A stretch of 10,042 nt of DNA from CAYUIV01 sp964444925. Lineage in GTDB: Bacteria > Pseudomonadota > Gammaproteobacteria > Diplorickettsiales > Diplorickettsiaceae. The notes below the pieces were generated by a model. That model was not told where the DNA came from and searched no databases. It saw only the letters and a program-made list of their open reading frames with translations. Position 1 is the first letter of the stretch. Each line of letters begins with the position of its first letter. Below, piece after piece: positions 7,212 to 10,042 of the stretch. The stretch lies in the NCBI GenBank assembly GCA_964444925.1, contig CAYUIV010000015.1:1-10042 (forward strand), read 5' to 3'. The position numbers were made by a program, and so were the translations under genes.

Positions 7212-7233
7212 AATAAGTTTTTACATACTTATT
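7212..7233. terminator. Weak hairpin between convergent helicase gene and fabI
   Basis: AATAAG (7212-7217) and CTTATT (7228-7233) form a 6-bp A/T-rich stem with a 10-base loop, exactly in the short gap between the two convergent stop codons. T-rich sequence follows on the plus strand (TTATT) and an A/T-rich run on the minus strand. It could act weakly in both directions. Confidence 0.3.
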
Positions 7234-8010
7234 TTATTCCACAGGAAGTGTTGCGTGAAAACCATTGTCAACGTGTAAAATCTCGCCCGTAACGCCTGAC
7301 ATTAAATCAGAACACAAACACACAGCTGTATTACTTACCTTTTCTAGTAATGGAAACTGCTTAAGTAATGCATGTTTTTCATACCATCTTAATAAATCCT
7401 CAAAATTTTCAATACGAGATGCAGCCACTGTTCTAACAGGGCCTGCAGAGATTGCATTGACCCGAATTCCTTTCTCTCCAAGACTGCGCGCAATGTATTT
7501 AACACTTGTTTCTAAGCTAGCTTTAGCAAGCCCCATAACGTTATAATTTGCACAAGCACGCGATCCACCCAAGTAAGTTAAAGTTAAAAGTGCACTATGT
7601 TGAGACATGAATGGCGTTGCCACTTTTGCAATTGCAGTAAAACTATAGCTACTTATTTCATGTGTAATCTTAAAATTTTCTCGTGTCGTTTGAGTTAAAT
7701 AATCACCTTTTAGTGCTTCTTTAGGTGCATAAGCGATAGCATGTACGACAATATCAATTTGATCCCAGTGCTGCCGAATTTTTTGAAAGACATTGACAAT
7801 TTCTTGATCTTGACTAACATCGCAAGATTCACAAAAAGACACTTGAAGTTGATGGGCAAGTTTTGTAATACGTTCTTTCAAATTTGTATTTTGGTAAGTC
7901 ACCGCAACCATTGCACCTTGTTTTTGCATAGCTCGAGTAATGCCATAGGCCAGCGAGTACTGACTTGCTAATCCAAAGATAATAGCTTTTTTCCCCCGTA
8001 ATATTTTCAT
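7234..8010 (-). CDS. fabI: Enoyl-[acyl-carrier-protein] reductase (NADH), FabI
   Basis: Short-chain dehydrogenase that performs the last reductive step of each fatty acid elongation cycle, reducing trans-2-enoyl-ACP with NAD(P)H; it is the target of triclosan and isoniazid-like inhibitors. Its 258 residues fit the family. The N-terminal nucleotide-binding segment is GLASQYSLAYGI (13-24), followed by VTYQNTNLKERI. The catalytic set is at positions expected from the E. coli enzyme: Tyr146 (LTYLGG), Tyr156 (NYNVMG) and Lys163 (LAKASLE). RVNAISAGPVRTVAASRI and GEILHVDNGFH complete the signature. The ATG at 8010 gives the standard short lead before the Rossmann fold, although no Shine-Dalgarno is evident. 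It lies 128 bases downstream of the nudF-like gene on the same strand, and the two could share a transcript. Confidence 0.96.
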   Translation of the reverse strand: MKILRGKKAIIFGLASQYSLAYGITRAMQKQGAMVAVTYQNTNLKERITKLAHQLQVSFCESCDVSQDQEIVNVFQKIRQHWDQIDIVVHAIAYAPKEALKGDYLTQTTRENFKITHEISSYSFTAIAKVATPFMSQHSALLTLTYLGGSRACANYNVMGLAKASLETSVKYIARSLGEKGIRVNAISAGPVRTVAASRIENFEDLLRWYEKHALLKQFPLLEKVSNTAVCLCSDLMSGVTGEILHVDNGFHATLPVE

Positions 8011-8063
8011 AGCTTTTAAAAATGAAAAGATATTTAAATAAAGTCAAAAGATAACAGCTGCCG

Positions 8064-8141
8064 TAGACTACTCAAAACGGTATAGACGTAAATCCTTTGA
8101 AACGATTTAAATTACAACGATGCATTTAAAATTGTAGTCTA
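8064..8141. repeat. Perfect 8-bp inverted repeat flanking the nudF-fabI gap
   Basis: TAGACTAC (8064-8071) is the exact reverse complement of GTAGTCTA (8134-8141), separated by 62 bases; the right arm overlaps the nudF-like stop codon. The enclosed sequence is A/T-rich with a small internal TACAA/TTGTA pairing. On the minus strand it forms the potential leader of fabI. The arms could be a long-range stem, operator half-sites or chance. Confidence 0.35.
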
Positions 8142-8774
8142 AGATTTAGTACTCCATTGCTGACGTACCCAAGTTTCATGTAAACGAAACCATTGCAATG
8201 CAATCAGTGTTGGTGCATGAAAAATCTTGTTTTCATCGAGCTGTTGATAAGCTTCTTCAGGAGTAAGCGTGAAAACTCGGATATTTTCTCCTTCTGCTGG
8301 TAAGCCATGGACACCTTTTGCTTCTGCTGCATCAACGCGACCACAAAATAGTGTCATTTTTTCAATACTATTGGCAGGACTAGTAAAATATTGAAGGATA
8401 GGTAATAGCTCTTGTACAATTAATCCTGATTCTTCTTTTGTTTCTCGTATCGCCACTGTTTTTGCTTTTTCTTTTGGTTCGATGGCACCTGCAACAATTT
8501 CTAAGATCCAGGCCCGTGCTGCATCTGTTTCTGTGTTGGATAGGTAGCTTGAGAAAAAAGCACCTACTCTAAATTGTTCAACAAAAACGAGTTGATTACG
8601 TTTTGGATCAAAGAGTAATACTGAAACAGAATCATCTTGAATAATAAATTCTCGCGTAATTGGCTTAACCCAGCCGCCTTCAAACGCAACATGTTGTAAT
8701 GTTGCTTTTTCAAATCGATAAAACCCTTTCGACAAAGTGGTTTGTTCAATGATGCTTACAATTTTATCGGACAT
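8139..8774 (-). CDS. nudF: Nudix hydrolase, ADP-ribose pyrophosphatase type
   Basis: NudF-type Nudix enzyme that hydrolyses ADP-ribose to AMP and ribose 5-phosphate, removing a reactive NAD breakdown product in the cytosol. The Nudix box is complete at 96-118: Gly96, Glu102, then RETKEESGL at 110-118, which supplies the metal-binding glutamates. Upstream of it VFVEQFRVGAFF and ILEIVAGAIEP are typical of the ADP-ribose branch, and downstream ILQYFTSPANSIEKMTLFCG and GLPAEGENIRVFTLTPEEA fit the same branch. The 211-residue length is normal. The ATG at 8774 gives the usual family N-terminus, again without an obvious Shine-Dalgarno. It is divergent from yciB and upstream of fabI on the same strand. 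Substrate preference is inferred from family resemblance; other nucleotide-sugar pyrophosphatases share this layout. Confidence 0.9.
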   Translation of the reverse strand: MSDKIVSIIEQTTLSKGFYRFEKATLQHVAFEGGWVKPITREFIIQDDSVSVLLFDPKRNQLVFVEQFRVGAFFSSYLSNTETDAARAWILEIVAGAIEPKEKAKTVAIRETKEESGLIVQELLPILQYFTSPANSIEKMTLFCGRVDAAEAKGVHGLPAEGENIRVFTLTPEEAYQQLDENKIFHAPTLIALQWFRLHETWVRQQWSTKS

Positions 8775-9050
8775 AGACGTAATATGAATAATTAACTTTA
8801 TTGAAATTATTTGATCATACCTTGATCTTATTGTAAAAATTTTTTATATAAACGAGATAAAAGGGAATTGGTACTACGCGTAAACTCACTGCATTTACCC
8901 TAAATACATCACAGTTAATTTTTTACAAGCATAATAGAAAAATGTTATATAACAAGTGTAGTTTGCAAGTTGTTAAAACTGGTTGTATTGATCATCTTAA
9001 TATATCTTATGTAGAGTAGACTAATTTTTAAACAGTAAAGGGCGGAGTAC
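8775..9050. other. Divergent intergenic region between nudF-like gene and yciB
   Basis: This 276-base A/T-rich region must contain the promoters of both flanking transcription units. TTGATC occurs three times (8811, 8822, 8988), twice within the palindrome TGATCA. No coding frame or RNA gene is recognised. Confidence 0.5.
8822..8850 (+). promoter_or_regulatory. Possible sigma70 promoter for yciB-bolA-glyS
   Basis: TTGATC (8822-8827) and TATATA (8845-8850) are separated by exactly 17 bases and point towards yciB. The start codon is about 200 bases further on, so a long leader would result. A nearer promoter in the A/T-rich sequence before 9051 cannot be excluded. Confidence 0.35.
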
Positions 9051-9587
9051 ATGACATTTTTACTTGATTTACTACCTGTCATCATCTTTTTTTTAGCGTA
9101 TCAACGGATCGATTTATACACGGCAACTTTTTGTCTCATGGTTACTTCGTGGCTACAAATTTTATTCTATCAACTGTATCGAAAATCAATTACGCTGATG
9201 CAGTGGATAAATATTATTTTGCTCACTTTAACCGGAAGTGCAACAGTTGTATTTCAAGATGATACTTTCATCAAATGGAAACCAACCCTTTTGTATTGGA
9301 TGTTTGCCATACTCTGTTTCGTGAGTCTCTATTTTAAAAGGATAAATATTATTAAACAGTTTCTAAGTTCTTGGGTAGTACTACCTGATGCGCTATGGCG
9401 AAAATTACATTATTGTTGGATCGCATTTTTTATTAGCTTAGGTGTGTGTAATCTTATAATCGCTTACACAACAGAGACGAAAACATGGGTATATTTCAAG
9501 CTATTTGGCCTATTTAGTTTAACAGTACTGTTTTTTGTTTTACAATTTATTTTTTTATTTCGATTCATTCAATTCGAACATGAATAA
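9051..9587 (+). CDS. yciB: Inner membrane-spanning protein YciB (septation protein A)
   Basis: Polytopic inner-membrane protein of the YciB/IspA septation family, implicated in cell envelope integrity and septum formation; it was first described from a Shigella intracellular-spread phenotype. The 178 residues are strongly hydrophobic, with about five membrane segments (roughly 3-17, 24-41, 52-68, 78-95, 119-138 and 149-172, the first two possibly weaker). The best family signature is ATVVFQDDTFIKWKPTLLYW at about 64-83; WRKLHYCWIAFFISLGVCN follows the expected pattern near the C-terminal half. The ATG at 9051 follows GGCGGAG, a good ribosome binding site. Its stop overlaps the bolA start (ATGAATAA), so the two are translationally coupled. 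No enzymatic activity is established for the family. Confidence 0.92.
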   Translation: MTFLLDLLPVIIFFLAYQRIDLYTATFCLMVTSWLQILFYQLYRKSITLMQWINIILLTLTGSATVVFQDDTFIKWKPTLLYWMFAILCFVSLYFKRINIIKQFLSSWVVLPDALWRKLHYCWIAFFISLGVCNLIIAYTTETKTWVYFKLFGLFSLTVLFFVLQFIFLFRFIQFEHE

Positions 9588-9840
9588 CTCTAATCAAAAA
9601 GCAACGTGGATATATGACCAACTTAATCAAAAACTACACCCTAGCTTTTTAGATGTCGTGGATCAAGGATGGCAACATATTGGACATGCTGAAGAAGGTG
9701 CTGGGCATTTTTTAATACGCATTGCCTCAAAGCAATTTGAAAACAAATCGCTTAGAGACTGTCATCAATTAGTGTACCAGTCATTAGGAGACGCAGTAGG
9801 CACCACTATTCACTCTCTAGAAATTGATATCCAATCGTGA
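9580..9840 (+). CDS. bolA: BolA-family protein
   Basis: Small BolA/IbaG-fold protein; family members bind monothiol glutaredoxins with a shared [2Fe-2S] cluster, and some act as transcription regulators. The family core is clear: GHAEEGAGHFLIRIASKQF at about 34-52, then KSLRDCHQLVYQSLGD with the conserved His before LVYQ. The ATG at 9580 gives 86 residues and the usual short N-terminus. An in-frame ATG at 9535 would add 15 residues rich in Phe, Tyr and Asn encoded entirely inside yciB, and is unlikely. The 8-base overlap with yciB (ATGAATAA) and the 1-base overlap with the next gene indicate a single transcript. Whether it is the BolA or IbaG/YrbA type is not decided, but the GAGHF motif favours BolA. 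Confidence 0.93.
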   Translation: MNNSNQKATWIYDQLNQKLHPSFLDVVDQGWQHIGHAEEGAGHFLIRIASKQFENKSLRDCHQLVYQSLGDAVGTTIHSLEIDIQS

Positions 9841-10042
9841 TGAATGTTACGCTTACTGACATCGTAGCACTTTGTAAAAGACGAGGATTTTTGTTTCTAA
9901 GTAGTAGCTTGTATGGGGGTGTACAAGGTCTTTATGATTACGGTCCTTTAGGTGTTGAATTAAAGAATGCACTGAAAAAAAGTTGGTGGACAGAATATGT
10001 TTATCGTCGTGATGATATTATTGGCTTAGATAGTGCAATTCT
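9840..10042 (+). CDS. glyS: Glycine--tRNA ligase, single-chain alpha2 type (N-terminal part)
   Basis: Start of a class II glycyl-tRNA synthetase of the dimeric alpha2 type used by eukaryotes, archaea and some bacteria; it attaches glycine to tRNA-Gly. The 67 visible residues match the family opening: DIVALCKRRGFLF, then SLYGGVQGLYDYGPLGVELK, a WW pair, and RRDDIIGLDSAI at the window edge. YDYGPLG and the GLDSAI segment are diagnostic for this form and absent from the GlyQ alpha subunit of the tetrameric enzyme usual in gammaproteobacteria. The ATG at 9840 shares its A with the bolA stop codon (TGATG), giving a 1-base overlap and translational coupling. The 3' end lies outside the window, so integrity cannot be judged. 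Confidence 0.93.
   Translation, partial: MNVTLTDIVALCKRRGFLFLSSSLYGGVQGLYDYGPLGVELKNALKKSWWTEYVYRRDDIIGLDSAI

Noticed and set aside
6975..7212. Open frames on both strands at the 3' end of the helicase gene
   Set aside because: They lie within the helicase C-terminal coding region, have biased composition and show no recognisable domain.
7265..8047. Several open frames inside and across fabI, on both strands
   Set aside because: FabI is complete with its catalytic Tyr and Lys residues; the others are overlaps without motifs or ribosome binding sites.
8564..8749. Minus-strand open frame of 61 codons inside the Nudix gene
   Set aside because: It overlaps the Nudix gene on the same strand in another frame and has no features of its own.
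8082..8785. ATAGACGTAA found near 8082 and near 8773 as a shared motif upstream of fabI and the Nudix gene
   Set aside because: The second copy overlaps the start codon and the two are placed differently relative to their genes, so coincidence is likelier than a common site.
9535..9579. Longer start for bolA giving a 101-residue protein
   Set aside because: The added 15 residues are only yciB coding read in another frame and do not resemble BolA N-termini; the ATG at 9580 forms the typical short overlap.

Overview
This AT-rich window reads as the chromosome of a gammaproteobacterium with a host-associated, probably intracellular lifestyle. The housekeeping genes (RluB-type pseudouridine synthase, MnmG, RhlE-like helicase, FabI, NudF-type Nudix hydrolase, YciB, BolA) are of proteobacterial type. 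A eukaryote-like F-box protein with helical repeats and a decaying DNA-repair helicase suggest a Legionellales-like organism (Coxiella, Legionella and Rickettsiella relatives). The lineage is inferred from gene content only; no marker in the window fixes it.

Layout. 1-228 (-): N-terminus of an AddA/RecB-type UvrD helicase broken by an in-frame stop and Walker A damage. 315-2283 (+): an rluB-like gene, then three iron-sulfur genes, sufU, sufT and a small Rieske ferredoxin, the last two packed almost end to end. 2284-2683: a 400-base AT-rich gap with weak hairpins. 2684-3820 (+): a 378-residue protein with an N-terminal F-box-like motif and about six tandem 34-35-residue helical repeats, the most unusual gene here. 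3983-5869 (-): mnmG. 5946-7190 (+): a RhlE-like DEAD-box helicase starting at GTG and divergent from mnmG. 7234-8010 (-): fabI. 8139-8774 (-): a NudF-type Nudix hydrolase. 9051-10042 (+): yciB, bolA and the start of a single-chain (alpha2-type) glycyl-tRNA synthetase, joined by overlapping stop and start codons.

How the genes relate. sufU, sufT and the Rieske protein look like the tail of a SUF iron-sulfur cluster operon whose sufBCDS core is not in view. rluB, mnmG, the helicase and glycyl-tRNA synthetase all serve translation or RNA metabolism. fabI serves membrane lipid synthesis and yciB the envelope. The F-box protein stands alone, with its own good ribosome binding site and long flanks, as expected of a cargo gene encoding a candidate secreted effector. 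No tRNA, rRNA, CRISPR array, transposase or insertion sequence was recognised.
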